A stretch of DNA of 64,000 nt from Margaritifera margaritifera (GCA_029931535.1 JAQPZY010001660.1:3125001-3189000), one strand, 5' to 3'. Positions 45,853 to 58,990 are shown, numbered from the stretch's first letter. The notes: generated from the sequence alone by a model not told the origin. Numbers and translations: made by a program.

Positions 45853-46361
45853 AAATGGTACTTTATAAAGTGTTACATAAATATACAACTGTACAGAGTC
45901 CCTTAAGTGACATGGCTGAAAATATTTTTTATTTCGTTAAACCAAACAGTGAGTGATTATGAAAGTGTTTTAAGGAAGTATGTTTAATTATGTGTTTTTC
46001 ATTAGGTAACTCATGAAAAGCTTTTTAAAGTTGATTTCTTTTCTTTTTAAGGGCATAGGTTATTTGAACCATTTGCTTTGCTTTTATTGTTCTAGGTTCA
46101 ATCCCCACTGCTGGTTGCACATGGTCACACATCCATAGTTGCATTGGTATCACTCCACTATTAGAAATGCAGTTTCTGGGTTCATGTCAGAAAATAACAT
46201 CTAAAAAGGAGATCATCTCAAACCAGTTATTTTAGTTAGGGTCTTTAATACACCTGTAATTATCAATGACTGTCTATATGAAACATACCACTCTTGAGTA
46301 TCCAGAAATGGTCTATCTCAATTTTGTAGCTTGACATCTGATGAAGGTATATTGTTGATAA

Positions 46362-46432
46362 GAGGTATGGGAGGCACATTTCTGAACCAGTCTAATAGAG
46401 GTATGGGAGGCACATTTCTGAACCAGTCTAAC
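46362..46432. repeat. 36-bp direct duplication
   Basis: AGAGGTATGGGAGGCACATT and the following bases occur twice in a row, giving a doubled peptide phrase in a chance minus-strand frame. Confidence 0.9.
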
Positions 46433-46780
46433 AGACCATTAGAAAGACCTTTAATAAGCTGAGGAAATTTCTGTTTAGAATTAAATCCTGTGGAATTGGT
46501 AGAATCCATCAATTCCTTTCATTTTCCTCTTTATGTGACAGGTGCCATGGAATAAATCCAATGTTGCTTTAAGGTCATGCTGTGAGGGGATAATGGGGAT
46601 CTTGAACAGTGACTATTTAAGGCAGGTGATTGCTTAATACATGTGATGTAAATGGCAGGTTTGACTCTATTAAGACAAAATCTTCTTGGAAGGTCAGTAT
46701 AAGACTCACTCACTTATAATGCAGGTCACTTTTATGACTTCCATGAACAGTGTTATAAAGAGTGAATACTGTATACATAC

Positions 46781-46997
46781 ACCATGTGTACTTGCTTATA
46801 AGTCGGCTCCAACTGCAAACAACATAGACTCTGATCTGCCATCACATAATGTGCTGGCAGATCAAGGTCTATGTTGTTTGTTCTACTGATAACTCCTAAC
46901 AAACTGCATGGACCCAAATCTGCCAGCACATTATACGATGGCAGATCTGAGTCTGTAAAGCTTGCAGTTGGACTCCACTTATAAACAAGTATATGGT
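46781..46997. mobile_element. Palindromic MITE family 1, full-length copy
   Basis: Terminal inverted repeats: ACCATGTGTACTTGCTTATAA on the left, and on the right ACTTATAAACAAGTATATGG. Inside are two consecutive hairpins. The left one pairs AACTGCAAACAACATAGAC with GTCTATGTTGTTTG; the right one pairs CAAACTGCATGGACCC with the GAGTCTGTAAAGCTTGCAG side. No coding capacity; 217 bp. Confidence 0.9.
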
Positions 46998-47025
46998 AAT
47001 ATTCAATTTTAATTATTGCTGGAAT

Positions 47026-47246
47026 ACCATATTTGCTCAAGTACAAGGCACACTGATTGCAAAAATCATGGACCCAGATTTGTTGTTGCATAATGTGCTG
47101 GTAGATCAGAGTTTTTGTGTTCCCTTGAAATCTTCAGTAGAATAAACAGCATAGACCCATATATACTGGTGCATGATGGGACAGCCAATGCAGTCATATC
47201 ACAGCTGTTGGCTGTTGTGTATGCATTATACACAAGTTCATATGGT
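47026..47246. mobile_element. Palindromic MITE family 1, diverged copy
   Basis: About 220 bp with ACCATATTTGCTCAAGTAC at the left and ACACAAGTTCATATGGT at the right. Internal GGACCCAGATTTGTTGTTGC and CATAGACCCATATATACTGG correspond to the two hairpins. It sits 28 bases from the copy at 46781-46997. Confidence 0.7.
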
Positions 47247-47868
47247 ATTCTCATTACAATTGAATGGTAGTTGTTTAGGAAGCCTTAAAGATAATGAACC
47301 ACAGGGACCAGTAATATTAGTTCATAAAAAAAGCACTTCATTAAAAGCAGACGTAAATATATAGATTATTTATGAATTGTTATACTTGTATCTGTACTTT
47401 GTTAAATATGTAGTTTCTTTAATCAGAGTTTGTTTTTATTGTTTGTTTGTTGTTTTGTAAGTAAGCTTCTTTGTATTTAATTCAAGAAATGATTACCATT
47501 CTTCACCATATTCTCAAATTGAAGTGTAATTTTCTCTATATTGGCATTTTATTCTTTCAACAATATTTTTGGCAGTTTGATACTAAAATAACAGGTTCCA
47601 TGTAACCTGCAAAGAAATAGACAACATAAATATATAGTGTTCCTTAATGGTGTAATTGTTGTCATTGTTGTTATTGTGGCCATAGACATAGATGTTAAGT
47701 TAAGTAGTAACATCCAACGTGTTGTGCAAGTAATTTGTAAGATCTGGAATGATGTGTGTTTACCATGGAAGATCAAAGTGAGAACAGAGAACAGTAAAAC
47801 CAACCAATGCTGTAAACACCTATTTGGTCACAGGTCAATTGCCTATTACATGTAGATGTGCCTTTTAA
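47247..47868. other. Unannotated DNA
   Basis: No gene or repeat recognised. Confidence 0.5.
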
Positions 47869-48700
47869 AGGTTTAATCTTTTCAGGTCCAATTTTTATGA
47901 AGTTATTGCCCTTTTTCATTCAGTCTGAAATTTTCATTACAGCTTATCCTTTTAAACAGCAGAGCTCAGGAATCAGTCAACATATTCTAATGCAATTTAG
48001 TGTGTACATTGTCTCATAGACCTTCATGTGCCTTTTATGGGTTTTGTGTGATCAACTTCATTTGCATAGAGTTATGACCCTGGGCAATTAACTTCATATC
48101 TTCACATGGAATCTTGTTTGTAACTGGCATAGCTCAAAAACCATGCAGCATATTTTGATGCAATTTGATATGAACATTGTCTGATAGACTTTTATGTGCC
48201 ATTTATGGGTTTAGTCTCATTTAGAAGATTTATTGCTCCCTGGTTACTTGTAGTCTCATTTAAAAGAGTTATGGCCCCCTGGTTACTTGTTCCCCTCCTG
48301 ACTTTGATTTTCACAAATTCTCCACCAAACATTGTTGGATTTCAACCAAATTTGGCATATAGCTTTAGATTGAAAATACCTTGAATTAATTCAATTTCCA
48401 GCATTCCACATTATCATTTGCAGGAGTTATGGCCCCTGATTGCCCATCCTCCTTACTTTGGTTTCCACAGCACAACTTTTTTAAGCTTTGTTGGATTGCA
48501 ACCAAATCTGGTATGCTGCTTGATATTGATGAGAACTTGAGCTAGTTTGATTTCCAGCATTCCCTGACATCATTACATTAGTTATGTCCCTGATTGCCCA
48601 TCCTTCTGAATTTTGTTTCCACAGCATAACATTTTTAAGCTGTGTTGGATTTCAACCAGATTTGATATGCTGCTTATATTGATGAGATCTTGAATGACTT
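47869..48700. repeat. Diverged ~155-170-bp tandem repeats
   Basis: Two related blocks. In 47869-48260 the marker is TATGGGTTTTGTGTGATCAA-like plus GAGTTATGACCC, at spacing near 168. In 48260-48700 the markers are GTTATGGCCCCTGATTGCCC and GTTGGATTTCAACCAAATTT, at spacing near 150-160, three copies. These resemble the other diverged tandem families in style but not in detailed sequence. Confidence 0.75.
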
Positions 48701-48879
48701 AATCTTTGCTAGTCATGGGTGTTCGAACCACTTCATTTCATATCAACCCTTGGCATATATAACTAGCCAAAACAGAGTTTTTTAGTAAGTGCCCTCTCAT
48801 GTATGCAAGAGTTACTGCTCATATCAAGTGGAATCAATTGACCTATGATAGAGCTCATTATGTAACATGTTAGGTATTC

Positions 48880-48997
48880 AAGTACATGATATATATAATT
48901 TTACTACTACATCACAAAATGAGATCCGTGACCACACCTGCCTTATTACAGAAATGGTGTCATAATGAATGGCCTTATAGTGAGGGAGTGTTGTACT
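48880..48997. mobile_element. pogo-like MITE, right-end fragment
   Basis: Matches the right end of the element at 62693-63065: TTTTACTACTACATCACAAAATGAGA corresponds to its TTTTACTACCACCTAATG block, and ATGGCCTTATAGTGAGGGAG is the terminal repeat. The left part is missing. Confidence 0.8.
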
Positions 48998-49290
48998 AAT
49001 TAAAACACAACAGCAAAAAAATGTCTGTAAATTTTCATTAATAAGGTTATATTTAAAATGACCTAATCCTCTTCTGTAGAAGAAAAATACTTTACAAAGC
49101 AAGAATTTGATATTGATATTTCTAAAATAAAGGTCACTTATTTTTTTCCAAAAGTCAACTAAATGCATTGGGTAAATAAAATTTACATAGTATTAAATGT
49201 ATGTCATGCAGGAGTGCTGGAGATGGTGAAGAATGTATGGTTTTTGTTTTTTTTTAAATTCAAGTATGCAGGAGACTCTAGAAAATACTG

Positions 49291-50153
49291 GATATATATC
49301 AAGTAGGTACAACATCCTGCAATTCACATACATATACCCACACTATATCAAGTAGGTACAACATCCTGCAGTTCACATACATATACCCACACTATATCAA
49401 GTAGGTACAGCATCCTGCAATTCACATACATGTACCCACACTATATCAAGTAGGTACAACATCCTGCAATTCACATACATGTACCCACACTATATCAAGT
49501 AGATACAACATCCTGCAATTCACATACATGTACCCACACTATATCAAGTAGGTACAACATCCTGCAATTCACATACATGTACCCACACTATATCAAGTAG
49601 ATACAACATCCTGCAATTCACATACATGTACCCACACTACATACATATACCCACACTATATCAAGTAGGTACAACATCCTGCAATTCACATACATATACC
49701 CACACTATATCAAGTAGATACAACATCCTGCAATTCACATACATGTACCCACACTTTATCAAGTAGGTACAACATCCTGCAATTCACATACATATACCCA
49801 CACATTATCAAGTAGGTACAACATCCTGCAATTCACATACATATACCCACACTTTATCAAGTAGGTACAACATCCTACAATTCACATACATGTACCCACA
49901 CTTTATCAAGTAGGTACAACATCCTGCAATTCACATACATATACCCACACTTTATCAAGTAGGTACAACATCCTGCAATTCACATACATGTACCCACACT
50001 ATATCAAGTAGGTACAACATCCTGCAATTCACATACATATACTCACACTTTATCAAGTAGATACAACATCCTGCAATTCACATACATATACCCACACTAT
50101 ATCAAGTAGGTACAACATCCTGCAATTCACATACATATACCCATACATTACCA
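49291..50153. repeat. 49-bp minisatellite, about 17 copies
   Basis: Unit: AAGTAGGTACAACATCCTGC, then AATTCACATACATATACCCA, then CACTATATC. Variants at fixed positions (GTAGGTAC/GTAGATAC, CATATAC/CATGTAC, ACTATATC/ACTTTATC) recur in different combinations. A partial unit at about 49637-49655 marks one irregular duplication. There are no unique spacers. Confidence 0.97.
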
Positions 50154-50306
50154 TCATAAACTCTGTCTGTTCGTACATGGCCGAATGGCCGCACACGAAC
50201 TAAATCCATAGAACGAACAATCATAAACTCATTATCTGTTTGGCTGATCATTGGTGGAAGTATCAGTTAATCTCATTCTGATGTGAGGAGGCTGCATGGA
50301 TTATCA

Positions 50307-50510
50307 ATTCTTGTATAATGTGTACTCAGCCATAAACATAATAGACCTAGATCTGGTGTCCTATAATTTGCCAGTAGATTAGAGTTTATGCTGTTTATTC
50401 TAGTTACAATTTCAGGCAAACAGCATAGATCCAGATAAAAAAATACTTTATGCAACAGTTGCAGTCGGGATGTATGCTGTTTGTATTTAGTTGCACATTA
50501 TACACAGACA
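50307..50510. mobile_element. Palindromic MITE family 1, strongly diverged copy
   Basis: CTTGTATAATGTGTACTCAG at the left and GTTGCACATTATACACAGAC at the right form an imperfect inverted repeat. Internal CATAATAGACCTAGATCTGG and GGCAAACAGCATAGATCCAG correspond to the two hairpins. Confidence 0.6.
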
Positions 50511-50911
50511 TTGATGATATGATTATGACAATGCTACAGCAGCATACCATGTCACTCTTTTGACTTGGTACACTTGTAAGGGAATATAGTACATGGAAAC
50601 TTATGTGCTGTATTGATCAGCTAAAGACATTGTAGTATGTTGAATCCCTGACTTTCCAGTTTTTACTGCCTCCCACTGTCTTCTATTTCACAGGTTCCCA
50701 TCAGCTTCTAAGGTGGTCTAATTGAAAGATATATCAGATAAATTGCACAAAAGAGAAGGAATCAGGCTTTTTCTGGCACATTTACTTGGTAATTAATAGT
50801 TATTCCTGTCATGCCTTCAGGGTTTTACTGGTTGTTCTGGTACATTGTAACTTAACACAATTATTTCAGCCATATCTTATTTAATGATTTTCTTTCCTAG
50901 GGTTCATTGTA

Positions 50912-51590
50912 TATGTATGTATGTATGTATTAGTGTTTTATGGCACCTCTGTACAAAAGTGACCGTTCCAAATAAATGTAAACATTAAGTACAACAAGAT
51001 AAAATATAAAACATAAGGATGTTAAAATTCTGTAAAATGTATACAAAATAACAAATAAAGTTAATACATGTAAAATCCTTCAAACATGATTAAAATTTGT
51101 TGTATAAACCACATTCCCTTAAAAAGTCCAAGATTTTCTCAGTTGGTACATCCTCGTACAGTTTCTTCAAGAAGTTCATGTCAAAATACTTCTGTCTCAC
51201 AGGGTGGAAATCGACACACTCAGAAAGAATTTGCTCCACTATCAGTGGACACTGCATGGAATGCATGCCGGTCGAGGTTCACGCTACAGGAGGTATGCAT
51301 GAGTGAGTTATATGTGTCCAGTACATGATCGGCACAATACAATACCACCTCATCTCTACGATTTGTTCTATATGAGGGATGCCACTTTTCAATAGTAAGG
51401 TTGATGTTCTTAAGTTTGTTTGCTGAGTTTTCATTCCACATATTTTACCAAATATGATGAATATGCTGATGTATACAATATTTGAAGTCAATGGAATCTT
51501 CCATTTGGAAACCTGTGACTGCAGGGCAGCTTTGGCTGCTTTATCTGCCCTTTCATTACCCTTTATGCCATTTTCTGTTTGAGTTTATAT
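50912..51590 (-). pseudogene. LINE 3' end with RNase H-type segment (minus strand)
   Basis: Read on the minus strand, 51570-51490 encodes an RNase H-like end (KGNERADKAAKAALQSQ), as in LINEs that carry an RNase H domain after RT. Then come broken frames with a Cys/His-type segment (MQCPLIVEQILSECVDFHP, about 51250-51190) typical of the extreme C-terminus of such LINEs. The 3' UTR runs to a (TACA)n tail at about 50912-50930. It is 5'-truncated. The left edge of the 5.1-kb duplication (51404) falls inside it. Confidence 0.75.
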
Positions 51591-51831
51591 TTTAATAATT
51601 ATGACCAAAAGCATTTTTTAAACTTCACCTTTCAAATTTCACACATTTGTGTGTTCTAAATTTATATTTTCTCTATATATTATACCCCCAGACATTGCCT
51701 AAATTTCTTACACATAATATGGCAGGTGACCAGAGTGTTATTATTTACAAATGAGCTCAGTCATTTTGTCTGTAGTAGAGTATACATTTATATATATAGT
51801 AAACATGATATATTTTTGGGGTCATTAATAA

Positions 51832-52031
51832 TTCGAGCTACAGCAGCTCAGCAGTTAATATGCAAGACTCACAACCAGGGTACAGGTTTATATCCTGCCC
51901 AGACCAGGGGCTTGGTCGGCTGCTGCATTGTATGTCTGTGGAAGACACTTTACTCTGATTTCCATAATATGATATAACCTTTCATGTGTTAATGTTCCAT
52001 TAAACACCATCATTCATTCATTCATTCATTC
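51832..52031 (+). mobile_element. tRNA-derived SINE, family 2 (unit 1)
   Basis: The tRNA-like head has AGCTCAGCAGTTAATATGC (A box region) and GGTTTATATCC (B box region). The body includes GAAGACACTTTACTCTGATT and the tail is AACACCAT followed by (CATT)5. It differs from family 1 in head, body and tail. Confidence 0.75.
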
Positions 52032-52981
52032 CAGAACATTTTGAACATAATAAAATTTGCAGTGAGTTTTGTGTAAAGCCTTAAGGAATATCTTAATACA
52101 AAACCACTGTGTTTACAGCCTTCATGAAATAGGCTGAACATAAGTTATGCATATGGCTATAGCCACCTCAATCCAGTGACAACAAGCTTGACATTTGTGG
52201 CATAAAAAGTAATTTAAAAAAATTAAATATGGGAGTCTCTCTGATGATCAGGGAGGTATCATAGTTATGGAAGATGGTTCTTCAACTTCTTTCATAATAT
52301 TAAACAAACTTTATAGTTTCTTTGGTTGACTTTCAATTACACTGACACTTAGACGCTTTTTGTCTTGATCACTATTGGATGGACATACATAATATATGTC
52401 TAATTTATGGTCTAGGACAGTTAAAATAGCACCTATGGAAGTCATAGTAACAGCTAGATTTTGTCTCTATATGCTGAAAATTAGAGGTCTTGCAATTCCA
52501 AAAAGGTGTCAACATTGGTTAAATCCCATCAGCAAGTGTTAAAATATAATCTCCGAACTAATTATTGCTAATACCTTAAGAGAAGATGGTCATGCACCCT
52601 GGATTAGTTATCACTAACCACAATTCATATGCACATTGGATAACTGTTTGTAGCATGGTTTCTATTACGACATTTTAGCTAGATTGAACAGGTCATCATG
52701 GTTAGGTTATTCACGTACCGTGTAAATAACTTTTCTTGTTATATAAACTCCTGAATGGAAATAAAAATTGAAAACCTAAATGAAGTAAATAAATAAAATT
52801 ACTTCAATGAGTATGGGAATAGCAATTGTTTATGCTAAAATTGGTAATGGTTAACTTAAATAACACTTAGTTTAGCCTTTGTTTAAAAAAAGGAGAGATA
52901 TTTTAGTTTAAAAAAAGGAGATATTTTTTGGCTAGTTGCATTAAAACACACCATACATACCAAATCGATTAAACTGTCAGT

Positions 52982-53875
52982 GATGGAAGGTAAACCAATG
53001 CTGGAGGAAGCAAGAAGGATACAGAGGTATGTCTTACAAATGAAAAGTAAATCAATGCTTGAGAAAACAAAAAGGATACAGTGGTACAGCTTACAGTTGA
53101 GGCTAAACCAATGTTGGAGGAAGTAAGAAGGATACAGAGGTACAATTTACCATGGAGGGTAAGCCAATGTTGGAGGAAGCAAGAAGGATACAGAGGTACA
53201 GCTTACAATGGAGGGTAAAACCAATGCTGGAGGAAGCAAGAAGCATACAGAGGTACAGCTTACAATTGAAGGTAAACCAATGCTTGAGAAAACAAAAAGG
53301 ATACAGAGGTACAGCTTACAATGGAGGGTAAGCTAATGTTGGAGGAATTAAGAAGGATACAGAGGTACAACTTACAATGGAGGGTAAACCAATGCTGGAG
53401 GAAGCAAGAAGGATACAGAGGTACAGCTTACAATTGAAGCTAAACCAATGCTTGAGAAAACAAAAAGGATACAGAGGTACAGCTTACAATGGAGGGTAAA
53501 CTAATGTTGGAGGAAGTAAGAGGGATACAGAGGTACTGCTTATGATGGAGGGTGAGCCAATGCTAGAGCAATCAAGAAGGATATAGAGGTACAATACAGA
53601 GTAAACCAAAGCTGGAGAAAGCAAGAAGGATACAGGAGTATTGTCAACGATGCAGGATAAACCAATGTTGGAGGAAGCTAGAAGGATACAGAGGCACAGC
53701 TTACCATGGAGGTAAGCCAATACTTGAGGAAGCAAGAAGGATACAGAGGTACAGCTTACCATGGAGGTAAGCCAGTACTAGAGAAAGCAAGAAGGATATA
53801 AAGGTACAATAGATAGTAAACCAAAGCTGAAGAAAGCAAGACAGATACAGAGGTGCAGCTTATAATGGAGCTCAA
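52982..53875. repeat. ~56-bp minisatellite, about 16 copies (unit 1)
   Basis: Unit GGTAAACCAATGCTGGAGGA, then AGCAAGAAGGATACAGAGGT, then ACAGCTTACAATGGAG. Copies are moderately diverged. The minus-strand frames at 53484-53947 come from the repeat. Confidence 0.93.
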
Positions 53876-54993
53876 ACCTCCATCATAAGATGAACCTCTA
53901 TATCTTCTGTTGTTGGCATTGTTACATACCTGTCTTACGTTTGGCATATTATGTTAGGGTGTTGTCTGTCAGTCTGTTAACATTGTCTGGCCCATAATTT
54001 TGTAACAGTTGGAAAAACTTTGATGACTTTTTAGTCAAGTATATATCATGACTAGACAGTTATATGCATAGTCCATGGCTCAAGGTCAAGGTAACAACAA
54101 AGGATAATGTAAGTTAATGGCTTGCTTTCTTATCACTTTTTAACCTCTACTGATATTTTGATATAACTTTACCCAGGTCCACACCTTATCATACAGTAGT
54201 CAGGTCCATGGCTCATAGGTCAAGGTCATTAGAAGAGAAAAGATCACAAGGTGGGTGTATCATGTGCTGTATGTGGTACTCTTGTTTCACTACTTGGTAC
54301 TGTGGGTTATCTCCAGTGTTTGTGTACCATCCATCGTTGGCAATTTAAGCAAGCTGGCATTTAGGGTGTGAAGAAAAACAAGTCTGACTCATGAGTGACT
54401 TGTCTCTGCATTATGAAATTGTTCATGCAGATGGAACAATTTTGTGATACTGCTATTAAAAGACAGTGGCTGAAAATGGCTTTCATTGTGTAAAAAGAAA
54501 AGATGTTTGTATGAGTCATCATGAATCATAATTACCAACACAAAATACTAATAAAGCACTGATTATCTCAAATGCTTCCTACTATCTCTATGTAATCTAC
54601 ATGTATATAACTGTATCAAATATATCTATATGTAATGCATATATATCTGTCTGTCTGTCTGTGTAATCTATCTAAGTATCTATTGTGTAACAAGTAATTC
54701 TTGCTGCAGTACATATTTAAAACTGAACATGGATTATTTTATTTTATGTATATATTTTCTTCTAGGTTAAAGGATTAAACAATAATGATTTTAGGCATAG
54801 GTTTTAAATGACTTGTGCAAAAAATCTGGTCAAAAATAGCAGTGATTAAAAAAAACACCTGTATAATAACTATCTACCTAACTGTCTATCTATCAGTCAG
54901 GTGATGGAGATGTCCTGGTTCAAAAGAAGGAATGTGCAAATTTATAACCCAGGAAGTTCCAGATTTAACATTAAAAAATAAATTAGCAATAAC

Positions 54994-55019
54994 TATATAT
55001 ATATATATATATATATATA
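54994..55019. repeat. (TA)13 microsatellite (unit 1)
   Basis: 26 bases of TA; the corresponding tract in unit 2 is 98 bases. Confidence 0.98.
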
Positions 55020-55765
55020 CTGAATAAGTAAAGAAGATGCTTGATCCTTTCTCATTCTTATTCTCTCTCTGAACCTAATACTTTTCATTTGGTTTGCAAA
55101 GGGATAGGGTTCAGTGCAAGTAAACAATGATAGATTAACCATAATTTCATGATTTAACAATGCAAATGCAGTCTCTTGAGTCCCACATTTTAGAAGTACC
55201 GGTAGTTCCTGCAAGTTTGTTTAAAAAACTATTGTTAACAATTATGTGTAACTTACTTTATTTTTAAGATGTTTCAGGTAATTGTGGAAATTCTAGAACA
55301 CATTCTTAAGATCAGTACAGTTCATATCTTTAAGAAATTCAGACAGTAATAGAACACATTGTTTCATTAGAAAAAAAAACTGTTTGTCATTTTAGCCAAT
55401 GATCCAATTTATAATGTGTTCGCAGTTATAAGCCTCCTTTGGTCATTCATCAGGAAGAAACAAAGAGAATGGTAGTTGTTTATTATGCAGGAAGTGGTGA
55501 GGAAATCTTTGTTTCTTTCATCTGGTCACCAAATATTACTGGAGGGATAAATATTTCATACATTTATCTATACCTCATATATTTTCTGCTTTTATTCCTT
55601 TTATTTTTGGTGAAATAATTCCCATAGCAACTATAATATTAATGCAAATTCCCTTTGTAAACATAACATTAACATACAAAATAGAGATAAATTATTCGTA
55701 TGAATGGGATGCCTCCAGCAGTAGCAATTTGTAGAAGTAGCAGCCTACTTCTGGCAAAATCATAA

Positions 55766-56315
55766 GATGGTAACTTGTGTATGATATATTCAATACAGTA
55801 CATTGATGGTAACTTGTGTGCAATATATTCAATACAGTACATTAATGGTAACTTGTGTACGATATATTCAATACAGTACATTGATGGTAACTTGTGTACA
55901 ATATATTCAATACAGTACATTGATGGTAACTTGCATACGATATATTCAATACAGTACATTGATGGTAACTTGCGTACGATATATTCAATACAGTACATTG
56001 ATGGTAACGCGTATGATATATTCAATACAGTACATTGATGGTAACTTGCGTACGATATATTCAATACAGTACATTGATGGTAACTTGCGTAAGATATATT
56101 CAATACAGTACATTGATGGTAACTTGCGTACGATATATTCAATACAGTACATTGATGGTAACTTGCGTACGATATATTCAATACAATCCATTGATGGTAA
56201 CTTGTGTACGATATATTCATTACAGTGCATTGATGGTAACTTGTGTACAATATATTCAATACAGTGCATTGATGGTAACTTGTGTACAAGATATTCAATA
56301 CAGTACATTGATGGC
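55766..56315. repeat. 39-bp minisatellite, about 14 copies (unit 1)
   Basis: Unit GATGGTAACTTGCGTACGAT, then ATATTCAATACAGTACATT. GTGTAC/GCGTAC and similar variants alternate. Because 39 is divisible by three and the unit lacks stops in several frames, both strands show long open frames (up to 220 codons). These are not genes. Confidence 0.96.
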
Positions 56316-56955
56316 ATTGACAAACACAGTATACAAGGTTTCAAATCAATCCAGCAAAATTATGGTGGACATAACAGTGGCCAATGTCTCCTAAATTTCC
56401 AGATAATATGTCTTGTATGGGACATAAAAAATGCTTCTTTGGGAAAAGAATACTGTTCTAATTGATGCCTGAATGAAATATTGTTCATCTTTGGTGGCCT
56501 TTGCCATTGACTTATGAGTGGTGCAACATGTTCTTAAGTTTGTTTGCTGAGTTTTCATTCCACATATTTTACCAAATATGATGAATATGCTGATGTATAC
56601 AATATTTGTAGTCAATGGAATCTTCCATTTGGAAACCTGTGACTGCAGGGCAGCTTTGGCTGCTTTATCTGCCCTTTCATTACCCTTTATGCCATTTTCT
56701 GTTTGAGTTTATATTTTAATAATTATGACCAAAAGCATTTTTTAAACTTCACCTTTCAAATTTCACACATTTGTGTGTTCTAAATTTATATTTTCTCTAT
56801 ATATTATACTCCCAGACATTGCCTAAATTTCTTACACATAATATGGCAGGTGACCAGAGTGTTGTTATTTACAAATGAGCTCAGTCATTTTGTCTGTAGT
56901 AGAGTATACATTTATATATATAGTAAACATGATATATTTTTGGGGTCATTAATAA

Positions 56956-57151
56956 TTCGAGCTACAGCAGCTTAGCAGTTAATATGCAAGACTCACAACC
57001 AGGGTACAGGTTTATATCCTGCCCAGACCAGGGGCTTGGTCGGCTGCTGCATTGTATGTCTGTGGAAGACACTTTACTCTGATTTCCATAATATGATATA
57101 ACCTTTCATGTGTTAATGTTCCATTAAACACCATCATTCATTCATTCATTC
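56956..57151 (+). mobile_element. tRNA-derived SINE, family 2 (unit 2)
   Basis: Copy of 51832-52031 with a (CATT)4 tail instead of (CATT)5. Confidence 0.75.
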
Positions 57152-58101
57152 CAGAACATTTTGAACATAATAAAATTTGCAGTGAGTTTTATGTAAAGCC
57201 TTAAGGAATATCTTAATACAAAAGCACTGTGTTTACAGCCTTCATGAAATAGGCTGAACATAAGTTATGCATATGGCTATAGCCACCTCAATCCAGTGAC
57301 AACAAGCTTGACATTTGTGGCATAAAAAGTAATTTTAAAAGATTAAATACGGGAGTCTCTCTGATGATCAGGGAGGTATCATAGTTATGGAAGATGGTTC
57401 TTCAACTTCTTTCATAATATTAAACAAACTTTATTGTTTCTATGGTTGACTTTCAATTACACTGACACTTAGACGCTTTTTGTCTTGATCACTATTGGAT
57501 GGACATACATAATATATGTCTAATTTATGGTCTAGGACAGTTAAAATAGCACCTATGGAAGTTATAGTAACAGCTAGATTTTGTCTCTATATGCTGAAAA
57601 TTAGAGGTCTTGCGATTCTAAAAAGGTGTCAACATTGGTTAAATCCCATCAGCAAGTGTTAAAATATAATCTCCGAACTAATTATTGCTAATACCTTAAG
57701 AGAAGATGGTCATGCACCCTGGATTAGTTATCACTAACCACAATTCATATGCACATTGGATAACTGTTTGTAGCATGGTTTCTATTACGACATTTTAGCT
57801 AGATTGAACAGGTCATCATGGTTAGGTTATTCACGTACCGTGTAAATAACTTTTCTTGTTATATAAACTCCTGAATGGAAATAAAAATTGAAAACCTAAA
57901 TGAAGTAAATAAATAAAATTACTTCAATGAGTATGGGAATAGCAATTGTTTATGCTAAAATTGGTAATGGTTAACTTAAATAACACTTAGTTTAGCCTTT
58001 GTTTAAAAAAAGGAGAGATATTTTAGTTTAAAAAAAGGAGATATTTTTTGGCTAGTTGCATTAAAACACACCATACATACCAAATCGATTAAACTGTCAG
58101 T

Positions 58102-58990
58102 GATGGAAGGTAAACCAATGCTGGAGGAAGCAAGAAGGATACAGAGGTATGTCTTACAAATGAAAAGTAAATCAATGCTTGAGAAAACAAAAAGGATACA
58201 GTGGTACAGCTTACAGTTGAGGCTAAACCAATGTTGGAGGAAGTAAGAAGGATACAGAGGTACAATTTACCATGGAGGGTAAGCCAATGTTGGAGGAAGC
58301 AAGAAGGATACAGAGGTACAGCTTACAATGGAGGGTAAACCAATGCTGGAGGAAGCAAGAAGCATACAGAGGTACAGCTTACAATTGAAGGTAAACCAAT
58401 GCTTGAGAAAACAAAAAGGATACAGAGGTACAGCTTACAATGGAGGGTAAGCTAATGTTGGAGGAATTAAGAAGGATACAGAGGTACAACTTACAATGGA
58501 GGGTAAACCAATGCTGGAGGAAGCAAGAAGGATACAGAGGTACAGCTTACAATTGAAGCTAAACCAATGCTTGAGAAAACAAAAAGGATACAGAGGTACA
58601 GCTTACAATGGAGGGTAAACTAATGTTGGAGGAAGTAAGAGGGATACAGAGGTACTGCTTATGATGGAGGGTGAGCCAATGCTAGAGCAATCAAGAAGGA
58701 TATAGAGGTACAATACAGAGTAAACCAAAGCTGGAGAAAGCAAGAAGGATACAGGAGTATTGTCAACGATGCAGGATAAACCAATGTTGGAGGAAGCTAG
58801 AAGGATACAGAGGCACAGCTTACCATGGAGGTAAGCCAATACTTGAGGAAGCAAGAAGGATACAGAGGTACAGCTTACCATGGAGGTAAGCCAGTACTAG
58901 AGAAAGCAAGAAGGATATAAAGGTACAATAGATAGTAAACCAAAGCTGAAGAAAGCAAGACAGATACAGAGGTGCAGCTTACAATGGAGC
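58102..58990. repeat. ~56-bp minisatellite (unit 2)
   Basis: Same array as 52982-53875 with the same order of variant copies; one A is missing. Confidence 0.93.

Larger units (their letters stand above)
51404..56527 (+). repeat. Tandem segmental duplication, unit 1 (5124 bp)
   Basis: Near-identical to 56528-61730, head to tail with no spacer. By eye I count roughly 30 substitutions across the unit, about 0.6 percent. It carries part of the minus-strand LINE, a SINE of family 2, a 56-bp array, a short (TA)n and a 39-bp array. The rest of the unit (about 52035-52980, 53880-54990 and 55020-55760) has no gene I can support. Confidence 0.97.

Noticed and set aside
49291..50153. CRISPR-like array
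   Set aside because: Units follow each other directly without unique spacers, and the genome is eukaryotic; it is a minisatellite.
53484..53947. Hydrophobic minus-strand proteins (92 and 63 codons), repeated at 58603-59066
   Set aside because: Translations of the 56-bp minisatellite.
55669..56465. Long open frames of 209 and 220 codons on both strands
   Set aside because: They are translations of the 39-bp minisatellite; the same holds for 60872-61668.
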